Shown piece by piece: positions 9,245 through 17,452 of a stretch of 64,000 bases of DNA. The position numbers and the translations under genes were made by a program. Below the pieces are notes generated by a model. It searched no databases and was not told where the DNA came from. It was given only the letters and a program-made list of their open reading frames with translations. The stretch's first letter is position 1; every line of letters begins with the position of its first letter. The DNA comes from Endozoicomonas sp. ISHI1 (GTDB taxonomy: Bacteria > Pseudomonadota > Gammaproteobacteria > Pseudomonadales > Endozoicomonadaceae): NCBI RefSeq assembly GCF_024606225.1, contig NZ_JAGRPU010000010.1, positions 94,187 through 158,186 of the forward strand. Direction: 5' to 3'.

Positions 9245-9859
9245 CAGTCAACGGCTCCCGATCAATTTCGCTGTTCAGAAAAAAGCGCAGGGGCCTTCGC
9301 AGTGATAAACCACAAGCGCCTTCTGTAAGACAAGCTTCACACGCAACCGGAAGTGACCCTCTCCGGTCAGCCTCCTGATAGTTCCATTACATGACTTGAA
9401 TGATCGGTTGAGAATGAAGGTTCGTTTTTTCAGACAGAATCAGAGGATTGCTGTCCGAGATGAAAGAAAACTTATTCAATAATAGCGGCAGAATTGAAGG
9501 GCAGTGATGATGTAGAGAATAATTTTTTTCAAGGCATTGTTTTTTACATAATTTTCTAAAAAAGCAAGTTCATATTATTTTTTTTAATCACCGGAAAGAG
9601 TGAGGAGCATAGTCTTTTTAGCGCAGAGAGGGACAGCCCGGAGTCCGACAGGACTCCCGGTGCGTTCTATCCTGCTGCTCAATGTTTTACTTGAGCACTT
9701 CATGGTGGCAGCGCCAACCTTAATTCTGAAAAGGTTTTACAGCAGCGAATGTGGGGTGATCACTTTTTTGACTGCTTCTTGCTCCGGGGACTGTCGCAAA
9801 ACCTCATCAAATTGCTTTCGGGCTTCGCGACAGTCTCAGGTGCATGGGAAGGAGACAAA
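9245..9859. other. Intergenic region upstream of malE (615 bp)
   Basis: No convincing gene. The half next to malE (9245-9600) should carry the malEFGKQ promoter. It ends in a strongly AT-rich tract (about 9515-9595). I could not identify a MalT box or a clear -35/-10 pair. The far half contains a stem (9789-9797 with 9827-9835, GACTGTCGC / GCGACAGTC) and a GGAGTCC-GACA-GGACTCC palindrome near 9637-9660. A short minus-strand open stretch at about 9747-9833 (..QFDEVLRQSPEQEAVKKV..) looks coding-like and could be the end of a lost gene. Confidence 0.5.
9789..9835. repeat. Inverted repeat downstream of the cysteine peptidase gene
   Basis: Nine-base arms GACTGTCGC and GCGACAGTC are separated by 29 nt, starting 24 nt after the peptidase stop. 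It could be a terminator without a T-run, or a mobile-element scar. Confidence 0.35.
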
Positions 9860-10597
9860 TCATGCTTGACGTTTAAGGCGCTCTTTTACTCTAGCAAGTA
9901 AACTATCCAGATCTTCTGTAGATTCAGGAGGTTCAGAAGATTCAGGATCTTCTGAATCAACTTTTATTGTAATGATGCCTGTTGGAAATATGTCATCAGC
10001 AGCCTTGTCTTGTGCAAGAAATCCTTCTAATTCATGTTCTGAAAGCAGTGACAGTAACCATTCTACAGATTCTATTTCACTACCTCCGGACCACGGATCG
10101 TGAACGACTAATTTATCCCCAATAATGCCTATTAACAGGGCATAATGACCATAGAAGTTATTTTCTCTATATGAAAGAAGAATAGGTGCCTCAGAAATCA
10201 GTTCAGTTAAAGATTTAACTAATTCTTCTTTCGGTACAGATGAATCAGGGAATTGCAATTCAGATAATTTGAAACTTGAATGATCAGCCTCTTCGTATAC
10301 TTTTTTTAATGACAATCCTTTAAATATTCCTCTTGGGTTGGTAGAAAGTGATTCAACTTTTTTTGAGTTTGTCGTGGTAGCACGTAATGGGTTATCGCCA
10401 TAAAATCTTCTGAGCATTTCTACACAGGCATCACCACAGAGGTTAAAATGCCCTTGATGAATGTAGTTAACAGCATGAATATGGCTTGCGGCTTCTACAG
10501 TCCTACCTTTAAATTTTTTCTGTTCAGCTTCTAACTTTTTTGTGTCATTGGTAGCATTAAAATGCCAAATTGCTCTGAATGGGCCTCTTAGTTTCAT
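9860..10597 (-). CDS. Papain-like cysteine peptidase, candidate effector
   Basis: A 245-aa protein without signal peptide or membrane segment. It carries the pattern of a papain-fold (C39/C70-like) peptidase: oxyanion Gln48 six residues before Cys54 in QGHFNLCGDACVEMLRRFYG, His151 in YGHYALLIGI, and Asp167 in VVHDPWSGG. The Gln-to-Cys spacing equals that of papain. The C-terminus (about 212-245) is acidic and Ser/Pro-rich, then basic and coiled. Similar small peptidases include AvrRpt2-like type III effectors, but the family is not certain. It sits at the distal end of the SidE-like array on the same strand, behind an orphan copy of the array leader. This suggests it belongs to the same effector island. 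The substrate is unknown. Confidence 0.65.
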   Translation of the reverse strand: MKLRGPFRAIWHFNATNDTKKLEAEQKKFKGRTVEAASHIHAVNYIHQGHFNLCGDACVEMLRRFYGDNPLRATTTNSKKVESLSTNPRGIFKGLSLKKVYEEADHSSFKLSELQFPDSSVPKEELVKSLTELISEAPILLSYRENNFYGHYALLIGIIGDKLVVHDPWSGGSEIESVEWLLSLLSEHELEGFLAQDKAADDIFPTGIITIKVDSEDPESSEPPESTEDLDSLLARVKERLKRQA

Positions 10598-10646
10598 ATT
10601 TTATCCATTTTTTATTTATCAATTATCAGACTCAGATGCTGACCCA

Positions 10647-10745
10647 CTATTTTGGCATTTCTTTTTCTGGCTTCTTCTTTTCAGTTTTATCATCCGTTGA
10701 CAGGAATGAGGGAGGTATATCTCTTTTGCTTCCAATCCTTGGCAT
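10647..10745 (-). CDS. Possible 32-aa small protein upstream of the peptidase
   Basis: A short frame beginning MPRIGSKRDIPPSFLSTDDK and continuing Lys/Glu-rich to a TAG. AGGA lies about 8 nt before its ATG, a better ribosome site than that of the peptidase gene 49 nt downstream. The composition resembles a disordered secretion-signal-like N-terminus. It is in another frame and separated by stops, so it is not simply an N-terminal extension of the peptidase. It may be a leader peptide or an accident. Confidence 0.3.
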   Translation of the reverse strand: MPRIGSKRDIPPSFLSTDDKTEKKKPEKEMPK

Positions 10746-10964
10746 GGCGAATTCCTATTCACAGGTTCTCTCTATTAATAGTTGTATAGCAAAAACCTTA
10801 TTACGGGACAATGATGTGAGGCAGTTTAGGGAATACTGAAAACTTATTATTTACAGGCTTCCGTATGATTGAATCTCGCTGTATTTGGAGTCACTGTCTG
10901 TACAAAATTCCATTAGGGTACCACTCTCTCTAACTTTATTTTCATAGCGAGATCAAAGGATTGT
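10746..10964 (-). other. Orphan array leader and downstream region of copy 1
   Basis: This stretch has the same parts as the spacers between array copies. Read on the minus strand it has the GAATTTTGTACAGACAGTGA block with CTCC (10882-10911), CGGAAGCC, and TAAATAATAAGTTTTCAGTATT. Where the other spacers continue into a Met-Asn-Val start, this one reads CCCTAAACTGCC, so start codon and gene body are missing. It looks like the promoter-proximal relic of a lost twelfth copy, now leading into the small frame and peptidase gene. Confidence 0.55.
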
Positions 10965-13900
10965 TCATGCCCACCCCGCTGGAGCATCCTCCTGAGCATC
11001 AGGCTTCACTATCTTCTTCGGTACCAGCATTTCCCTCTCTACCAGGAGGTCATTGTCGCTGAAAAAAAAGTGGTGTCGCATCTCGCTGACCACATCAATC
11101 CCCCGCTGTTTCAGCACTTTTTGGGCTGCTTCCGAGGCCAGCGTGGTTTGCGTCAGGGTGCCCGTATTCATCCGAATACCTTCGCTTTTCAGCCGTTGCA
11201 CCTCTCTCTCCAATGCCTGTTGTGTTGCCGGGTTCAGCAGCGACGGGTCATGTCTGTATTGCATCTTTTCCAGCAGCGTCATTTTGGCTGGAATGGCCAC
11301 CTGCTGAAGATCATACCAGCTGTTATGAATACCACGAGTGATCCCTTTTTTCTGATCAGCTTTGCAGGCTTTGTGGCTGGGGTCTGAACAGACTACAATT
11401 CCGGCCTCCTGAGCCATTTTGCGCCGGACATTGTCATCAATAAACTGGTTCATTCTCTGCACTGGCTCAGTGGTCCATTCAAAGTTTTCAGAGATCTTTG
11501 CGCCATTGGCAGCAAGACCGTAGACCTGGGTGTAGTTTTTTTTGCGCCAATCTTGAAGTTGCCCGGTGACCTGCGCCAGATCAGCCGCACCGTGCATGGC
11601 GGCTTCCAGATGACGTTGGAATTCACCCTTGTCGTCAGGTTCGGAGGTGAAGTCTCTGCTCAGCTGCGATGGTAAGTCAAGACGTGCAGCGTCAAAACCT
11701 GAAGATTGAGTCACCATGAATCCGGGAAAATCAGGCTTAACCCCAAAAACCCGGATAATGTCCATTCGATCCGCAAAGCGTAATATGCGCAGATACCAGC
11801 GCACAGCATCAGACAGTTTCTGCTTATCGCCACCATTGACATCATTTTCCTTGCTGACCATCGCCAGTGCCACGTCATCCAGAAGCTGTTCAGGGTAGTG
11901 CCCGGTCAGGTCCCGTTTGAAGTAATAAGCTGACCTTGTTTCTTCCGCTGATTTATCGACATCTTCGGCAGCGGCGTCATGGTAGATTATCGCCAGCGCC
12001 AGGAGTTCTTTTTCTTTCGGGCTCAGGTAATGCTGCTCAAATTCCTCCAGCAACTCCATATACCAGAGCCCATTATTCCTGGCCCGCAGGACATGACTGC
12101 AGCTGTGCAGCGGTTTCCATACTATTGGCAAGCTCTGTCCGCCAAGGCTCCTGATCACGCGTTCCGGACCCGGACGGCGGTAATAATGCTGCAATACCTT
12201 CAGGATGGTTTTTTCATTATCACCGACATGATCAGGCAGGACCGGCGGTTTACTGAACGCCTCCACCAGAAACTGTAATGCCGTTGGTGCCTTGGCTGTC
12301 AATGGTGTCGCCAGGTCGCGGGAATTCTTCATATCCAGAGATTGTTTCAGGTCCGCGACGTCCTGCTGAGCTTGCTGAAGATGCTCTGGCCAATTCTGGT
12401 AGAAAGCATGTGTTTCCCGTTGTTCCCAGAGTGTTTTAAGCCATTCGATATAATCGTGCGGAGCAAGATCATCTATAACCTTCTCACCTTCACGATATTC
12501 CCTCTGCAAACTGGATTTAAGAGATTCCAGAAAGTTTCTGCTTAGGGGAGCCCCATAGTGAAACAGGGCTAGTAAGTGAGACTGCATGATGTCGAGAGGA
12601 GACTCGGGTTGACCATCACTTGAATATCGTAGCACCAGCTCTTCCAGGGCGTCCTGCAGTTGCTGTTGATTAAGCCCCTGGCAAATGCGGTCTAATTCAA
12701 CAACTGCTCCAGGGCAGGCGGTCAAAGGTAGCTTCCTGAGATGGAGCGGAGTCAGGAATTCAAATGGTCTAAAGGCAGCCAGCATACAATTCATTATGCC
12801 CAGTGGCATTGGGTTAACGTCAAAACGATTCATCCAGTAAACGAATTCCACGCACCAATGTCGTGGCAGACTTGCTCCACTGTCCAAAAGCAGCTGAAAC
12901 ATTTGGCAAGCTACTTCCTCCTGTTTCTGAATTTGCTTCTCCTGAGGCTGTCCGTTTCTGAGCCTTTTGGAACACAGGAGCATTTCAAGCAAAGATTCAA
13001 AACATCCTTCATGAAAAAAATGCTGGTGAATGGGGAAGCCACTTTCTTTTAATTTCAGAAGCTGCTCATAACTGTATGAATCAGGATCATCCACCAGTTT
13101 GATGGCTTGTTGCAATTTGTGCTCAGTATCCGGTGATACGGTTAATTCCGAACTCAGTGCCTCTGTCCGCAAAGACATTGGTAGCAGATTCAACATGCCT
13201 CTTAAATTTTCCGGGGCTATGCTCTGTGACATCGAAAAATAATCCAGACAATCCTCATTCCTGGCCAGGTGTTTGTTGTCCAGTTCATCATCAAAATAGA
13301 CCTGAACAGAACCTGTGCGGTGGCAATAAACAACCAGAGGCAAGGGTTTAAGCTCTAATACCTTTTCACACTGGCGTTTGTTCCGAAGGGTATCGGCAAT
13401 ATTTGTCTGTACATCGTTGTATACACAGAAGCATTTGATGTCTTCTTTGCCATATTTAATGAGCACCAGTTCCGGGTAATCAAGTGGAGGGGTGGCATTG
13501 TCGGGTTTCAACTTTGGTAAACTGAACGTTCCATCCGCTTGCAGATGTCCCGAAGTGAAACGGTGAGGATAAACTCTCCAGATGACCTGATTGCCATGCT
13601 CAAGACGTCTATCGAGCGTTGATTGCAGATCAGGCAGTAGTTTTGCTCGCAGTGTTTCCGGAGTTGCGCCAAAATCTGCCAGCAGATGTACGGTAGCTGC
13701 ATCACGTTTATAGACATATAGGCATTGTGGATCAACAATGCCTACCATCCATTTGCCAAACTCTATTTCCGGCATGGGCTTAATGGGCATCATCCCCCCC
13801 GGCAGGGCGAGGGTAAAGGGTCTCGGCGTTCCCTTACCTGAAAAGTAATTTTTTTCTTTAGTCAATCTAATTTGCCGAAACGCCAGACGACCACTCTCAG

Positions 13901-14072
13901 CAGCCCGCAGTAGCTCTTGTCGCTCATACTCCCTGGGATGACAGGGTGGCAGCTGGCGGGTCGATTCGCAGATTGTCCATTGGCCAGAGGCCGTCACCGC
14001 ACGGGTGTCAACGTTTGGTTGAGGTTGAGGGCACGTGCTGGCAGAGGCTCGCCTTCCATGGACAACATTCAT
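10965..14072 (-). CDS. SidE phosphodiesterase-like array protein, copy 1
   Basis: A 1035-aa cytosolic-type protein, distal in the array. Residues 1-45 are Ser/Pro/Gln-rich and probably disordered. The family block HPREYERQELLRAAESGRLA (45-64) follows, then a conserved N-domain to about 310. A variable middle (330-590) has helical repeats of ankyrin-like flavour (LLLDSGASL, LLALFHYGAPL). The C-terminal domain carries His656 and His660 (HSCSH), His698-Asp699 (YHD) and Asp768/Asp771 (ADRMDIIR). This order matches the SidE/Dup phosphodiesterase domain, which cleaves ADP-ribosylated ubiquitin in Legionella. No transferase domain was recognised. GGAGT stands 9 nt before the ATG. The tail ends DAPAGWA. 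Secretion as an effector is inference. Confidence 0.7.
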   Translation of the reverse strand: MNVVHGRRASASTCPQPQPNVDTRAVTASGQWTICESTRQLPPCHPREYERQELLRAAESGRLAFRQIRLTKEKNYFSGKGTPRPFTLALPGGMMPIKPMPEIEFGKWMVGIVDPQCLYVYKRDAATVHLLADFGATPETLRAKLLPDLQSTLDRRLEHGNQVIWRVYPHRFTSGHLQADGTFSLPKLKPDNATPPLDYPELVLIKYGKEDIKCFCVYNDVQTNIADTLRNKRQCEKVLELKPLPLVVYCHRTGSVQVYFDDELDNKHLARNEDCLDYFSMSQSIAPENLRGMLNLLPMSLRTEALSSELTVSPDTEHKLQQAIKLVDDPDSYSYEQLLKLKESGFPIHQHFFHEGCFESLLEMLLCSKRLRNGQPQEKQIQKQEEVACQMFQLLLDSGASLPRHWCVEFVYWMNRFDVNPMPLGIMNCMLAAFRPFEFLTPLHLRKLPLTACPGAVVELDRICQGLNQQQLQDALEELVLRYSSDGQPESPLDIMQSHLLALFHYGAPLSRNFLESLKSSLQREYREGEKVIDDLAPHDYIEWLKTLWEQRETHAFYQNWPEHLQQAQQDVADLKQSLDMKNSRDLATPLTAKAPTALQFLVEAFSKPPVLPDHVGDNEKTILKVLQHYYRRPGPERVIRSLGGQSLPIVWKPLHSCSHVLRARNNGLWYMELLEEFEQHYLSPKEKELLALAIIYHDAAAEDVDKSAEETRSAYYFKRDLTGHYPEQLLDDVALAMVSKENDVNGGDKQKLSDAVRWYLRILRFADRMDIIRVFGVKPDFPGFMVTQSSGFDAARLDLPSQLSRDFTSEPDDKGEFQRHLEAAMHGAADLAQVTGQLQDWRKKNYTQVYGLAANGAKISENFEWTTEPVQRMNQFIDDNVRRKMAQEAGIVVCSDPSHKACKADQKKGITRGIHNSWYDLQQVAIPAKMTLLEKMQYRHDPSLLNPATQQALEREVQRLKSEGIRMNTGTLTQTTLASEAAQKVLKQRGIDVVSEMRHHFFFSDNDLLVEREMLVPKKIVKPDAQEDAPAGWA

Positions 14073-14200
14073 GGTAATACTCCAGTAAAACTTATTATTT
14101 ACCCACTTCCGTGAGGGTGGATTCTATGGTTCTTGGAGTAACCGGCTGGTAAAAAGTTCCATTACAGTCTGTTGTCCGTAACTGTATTTTCAGAGCAAGA
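14073..14200 (-). promoter_or_regulatory. Conserved array leader upstream of copy 1
   Basis: A 128-bp spacer. Read leftward it carries GGAACTTTTTACCAGC followed by a variant of CGGTTACTCCAAGAA (plus positions 14130-14160), then CACGGAAGTGGGTAAATAAT, then TGGAGTATTACC and the ATG. The same order recurs before most array genes, which points to a shared promoter or untranslated leader. No confident sigma-70 pair was assigned. Confidence 0.5.
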
Positions 14201-17200
14201 TCAAAGGATTGTACATGCCCACCCCGCTGGCGTATCCTCCTGAACATCAGGCTTCGCTATCTTCTTTGGCACCAGCATTTTCCATTCTTTCGGGGCGCCA
14301 TCGTTGGTAACGAAGGGGCGCTTCTCGCTGACCACAGTAATCCCCCGTTCTTTCAGCACTTTTTGGGCTTTCTCCGAAGCCAGCGTTGCCTGCGTCAGGG
14401 TGCCCGGGTTCATCCGAATGCCATCACTCTTCAGCCGCTGCACTTCTTTCTCCAATGCCTGTTGTGTTGAAGGGCTCATCAGAGACGGGTCATGTTCGTA
14501 CTGCATCTTTTCCAACAGCGTCATTCCGGCAGGAAGCTCCACCTGCCTCAGATCGTACCAGCTGTTATGAATACCACGGGTGATTCCTTTTTTCTGATCT
14601 GCTTTGCAGGCTTTGTGGCTGGGGTCTGAACAGACAACCATTCCGGCCTGCTGAGCCATTTTGCGCCGGACATTGTCGTCAATAAACTGGTTCATTCGCT
14701 GCACTGGCTCAGTGGTCCATTCAAAGTTTTCAGATATCTTTGAGCCATTGTCGTTCAGACCGTAGACTTGGGTGTAGTCTTTTTTGCGCTGATCCCGAAG
14801 TGGCCCGGTGACACGCGCCAGATCAGCCGCACCGTGCATGGCAGCTTCCAGATGCCGTTGGAATTCAGTCTTGTTGCCTGGTTTGGAGGTAAACTCCCTG
14901 GTCAGCTGCATTGGTAAGTCAAGGCGTTTAGCGTCAAAACCCAGAGGTCGAGCCATCGTTAATCCGGGAAAATCAGCCCCAACCCCACAACCACGGATAA
15001 TGTCCATTCGATCCGCAAAGCGTAATATGCGCAGATACCAGCGCACAGGCTCAGGCAGGCTCTGCTCATCTTTATGATTGACATCATTTTCCTTGCTGAC
15101 CATGGCCAGTGCTACATCATCCAGCAGCGGTTCAGGGTAGTGTCCGGCCAGGTCTCGTTTGAAGTAATAAGCTGACTTTGATTCTTCCTCTGTTTTGGCG
15201 ACATCTTCGGCAGCCGCGTCATGGTAGATAATCGCCAGAGATAAGAGTTCTTTTTCGTCCGGGCTTAAGAAGCATTGCTGAAATTTCTCCAGCAATTCCA
15301 TATACCAGTGACCATTATTTCTGGCCCGCAGAACATGACTGCAACTGTGCAGCGGTTTCCACACGGTTGGCATGGTCTGTCTGCCAAGGTTCTGGATCAC
15401 CCGTTCCGGTCCGGGACGGCGGTAATAATGCTGCAATACCGTCAGGATGGTTTTTTCATTATCGCCGACATGATCAGGCAAGACCGGCGGTTTGCTGAAC
15501 GCGTCCACCATAAACTGTAATGCCGTTGGTGTCCCGGCTGCCAATGGTGTTGTCAGCGCACCAGAATCGTTAATGCCGAGAGATCGTTTCAGATCCGCGA
15601 TTTCCTGCTTGGCGTGCCGGACACGCTCTAACCAATTCTGATAGAAAGGATGCTCGTTCCGTTGCTCCCACAGTTTTTCAAACCATTCGATATATTCAGC
15701 CGGGGAATAAACGCGCATAATTTTCTTACTGCGGGGGTAATGAAATGCCAGAAGGGCTCTAACACTATCCAGAAGGTCTTTGTTCGGGGAAGCCCCGTGA
15801 TGAAACAGGGCCAATAAGTGGCACTGAATATGTTCAAGGGTTGGATGCATCAGACTTGTCACATAAAGTAGTGCCTTTCTCAGACACGTCTGCCGTTGCT
15901 GTGGACTGATGTTCCTGCAGATTCGGTCAAATTCAACGACGCTTCCCGAACAACTGGTCAAAGGAAAATGCTGAAGATGTTGCAGGGTGAGGAATTCAAA
16001 GGGAGCAGAGGTAGCCACCATACAATTGAAGATGCCCACTGGCATTGCAGAGTCAAAAAATTCTTCCATATTATTGATATGGCCCAGGCCCCATTCAGTC
16101 GGCCTTGCCCCGCTCTGCAAAAGGAGCTGACATAATCGGTAAGCTTCTTCTTCCTCCTGTTGCTGCTGAGCAGGGGTTGCCGGTCCCATGCCCCCATTGT
16201 GTCTGGCTACTTCGGTATCCAGAAGAATATCAAGCAAAGATTTAACAGGCACTCCGAAAATATTAACAGACGCTTTTTTAACAAAACGCTGATCGATGGG
16301 CAATCCGCTCTGTTTTAATTCCAGAAGTCTCTCGCAACTGTAACATTCGGGATCGCTCAGCAGCTCAATGGCCTGTTGCAATTTGTGCATCATATCCGGT
16401 GGGACGCTTAATTCCGAACTCAGTGCCTCTGCCCGCAAAGTGATTGGCAGCAGATTCAACATGGCTCTGAAATTGTCCAGGTCAATGCTCTGCGAGAATG
16501 CGAAATCACCCAGAGAATGCCCATTGTTGGCCAGGTGCGGACTGTCCAGCTCATCATCAAAACAGACCTGTACAGAACCTGTGTGGTGACAATAAACGAC
16601 CAGAGGCAAGGGTTTAAGCTCCAATGCCTTTTCACACTGACGCTTGGACTCCAGGATATCGGCAATATTTGCCCGTTTATCGTTGTAGACGCAAAAGCAT
16701 TTGATCTCTTCCTTGCGATAGTGGATGAGCACCAGTTCCGGGAAATTATAAATGTGGGTATAATCGCCGGGTTTCAATTTAGGTAAACTGAATGTCCCAT
16801 TTGCTTGCAGATGTCCTGAGGTGAAACGGGGATAAACTCTCCAGATGATTTGATTGGCACGCTCACGACTTTTCTTGTGTAATGATCGTAGATCAGACAG
16901 TAGTTTTATTGTCAGTGTATCCGGTGTTAGGCTGGGCTCCTCCAGCAACCGATTAGTCAGTGCGTCACGTTTATAGACATACAGGCATTTGGGATCAGTA
17001 ATGCCTACCATCCATTGATCTAACGCTTCTGTTACTCGCTCGGTGGGCATCATCTCTCCGGGCAGAGCGAGGGTGAAGGGTCTTGGTGTGCCCTTGCCAG
17101 CAAAGTAATTTCTTTCTTCAACCAATCCAATATGCCGAAATGCCAGACGTCCACTCTCAGCGGCCCGCAGTAGCTCCTGTCGCTCATATTCCCTGGGATG

Positions 17201-17335
17201 GGGCAGCAGCTTGCGGGTTGGCTCGCTGATTGTCCATTGGCCAGAGGCTGTTGCCGATTGGGTGGCGAACTTTGGTTGAGGTTGAGGTTGAGGGCACGGG
17301 CTCGCAGAGATCGCCGCTCCATGGACAACATTCAT
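14201..17335 (-). CDS. SidE phosphodiesterase-like array protein, copy 2
   Basis: A 1044-aa member, the longest in the array. The phosphodiesterase-like motifs are at His663/His667 and His705-Asp706, with ADRMDIIRGCGV further on. The middle region (about 360-570), with a Gln/Glu run after ARHNGGMGPATPAQ, is closely shared with copy 6 (EHIQ-HLLALFHHGASPNKDLLD). This suggests module exchange between them. In this copy the conserved MLLTSE-type helix reads DILLDTE. The extreme C-terminus is GWACTIL. GGAGT precedes the ATG. The catalytic-type residues are intact, so activity is plausible, but the substrate is unproven. Confidence 0.7.
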   Translation of the reverse strand: MNVVHGAAISASPCPQPQPQPKFATQSATASGQWTISEPTRKLLPHPREYERQELLRAAESGRLAFRHIGLVEERNYFAGKGTPRPFTLALPGEMMPTERVTEALDQWMVGITDPKCLYVYKRDALTNRLLEEPSLTPDTLTIKLLSDLRSLHKKSRERANQIIWRVYPRFTSGHLQANGTFSLPKLKPGDYTHIYNFPELVLIHYRKEEIKCFCVYNDKRANIADILESKRQCEKALELKPLPLVVYCHHTGSVQVCFDDELDSPHLANNGHSLGDFAFSQSIDLDNFRAMLNLLPITLRAEALSSELSVPPDMMHKLQQAIELLSDPECYSCERLLELKQSGLPIDQRFVKKASVNIFGVPVKSLLDILLDTEVARHNGGMGPATPAQQQQEEEEAYRLCQLLLQSGARPTEWGLGHINNMEEFFDSAMPVGIFNCMVATSAPFEFLTLQHLQHFPLTSCSGSVVEFDRICRNISPQQRQTCLRKALLYVTSLMHPTLEHIQCHLLALFHHGASPNKDLLDSVRALLAFHYPRSKKIMRVYSPAEYIEWFEKLWEQRNEHPFYQNWLERVRHAKQEIADLKRSLGINDSGALTTPLAAGTPTALQFMVDAFSKPPVLPDHVGDNEKTILTVLQHYYRRPGPERVIQNLGRQTMPTVWKPLHSCSHVLRARNNGHWYMELLEKFQQCFLSPDEKELLSLAIIYHDAAAEDVAKTEEESKSAYYFKRDLAGHYPEPLLDDVALAMVSKENDVNHKDEQSLPEPVRWYLRILRFADRMDIIRGCGVGADFPGLTMARPLGFDAKRLDLPMQLTREFTSKPGNKTEFQRHLEAAMHGAADLARVTGPLRDQRKKDYTQVYGLNDNGSKISENFEWTTEPVQRMNQFIDDNVRRKMAQQAGMVVCSDPSHKACKADQKKGITRGIHNSWYDLRQVELPAGMTLLEKMQYEHDPSLMSPSTQQALEKEVQRLKSDGIRMNPGTLTQATLASEKAQKVLKERGITVVSEKRPFVTNDGAPKEWKMLVPKKIAKPDVQEDTPAGWACTIL

Positions 17336-17452
17336 GGTAATACTCCAGTAAAATTTATTATTTGCCCAATTCCGTAAGGAGGGATTCTATCGTTCTTGGA
17401 GTAAACGGCTGGTAAAAAGTTCCATTGCAGTCTGTTGTCCGTAACTGCATGT
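17336..17452 (-). promoter_or_regulatory. Conserved array leader upstream of copy 2
   Basis: A 117-bp spacer with the same blocks as the copy 1 leader: the GGAACTTTTTACCAGC block with a CTCCAAGAA continuation (plus 17393-17423), the GGAATTGGGCAAATAATAAA segment, and TGGAGTATTACC just before the start codon. Confidence 0.5.

Noticed and set aside
9245..9600. MalT-box (GGGGAKGAGG) search upstream of malE
   Set aside because: No array of matching sites was found on either strand, so no MalT operator is claimed.
9600..9869. An 89-codon rightward frame between malE and the peptidase gene
   Set aside because: No ribosome site, no family motif, unusual composition, and it contains two inverted repeats; treated as intergenic.
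10579..10839. An 86-codon rightward frame opposite the small upstream frame of the peptidase
   Set aside because: It lies antisense over the relic leader and small frame and has no recognisable motif.
10965..14072. A mono-ADP-ribosyltransferase (R-S-ExE) domain in the array proteins
   Set aside because: No ExE-containing segment with the right surrounding motifs was recognised, so only the phosphodiesterase-like part of SidE is proposed.
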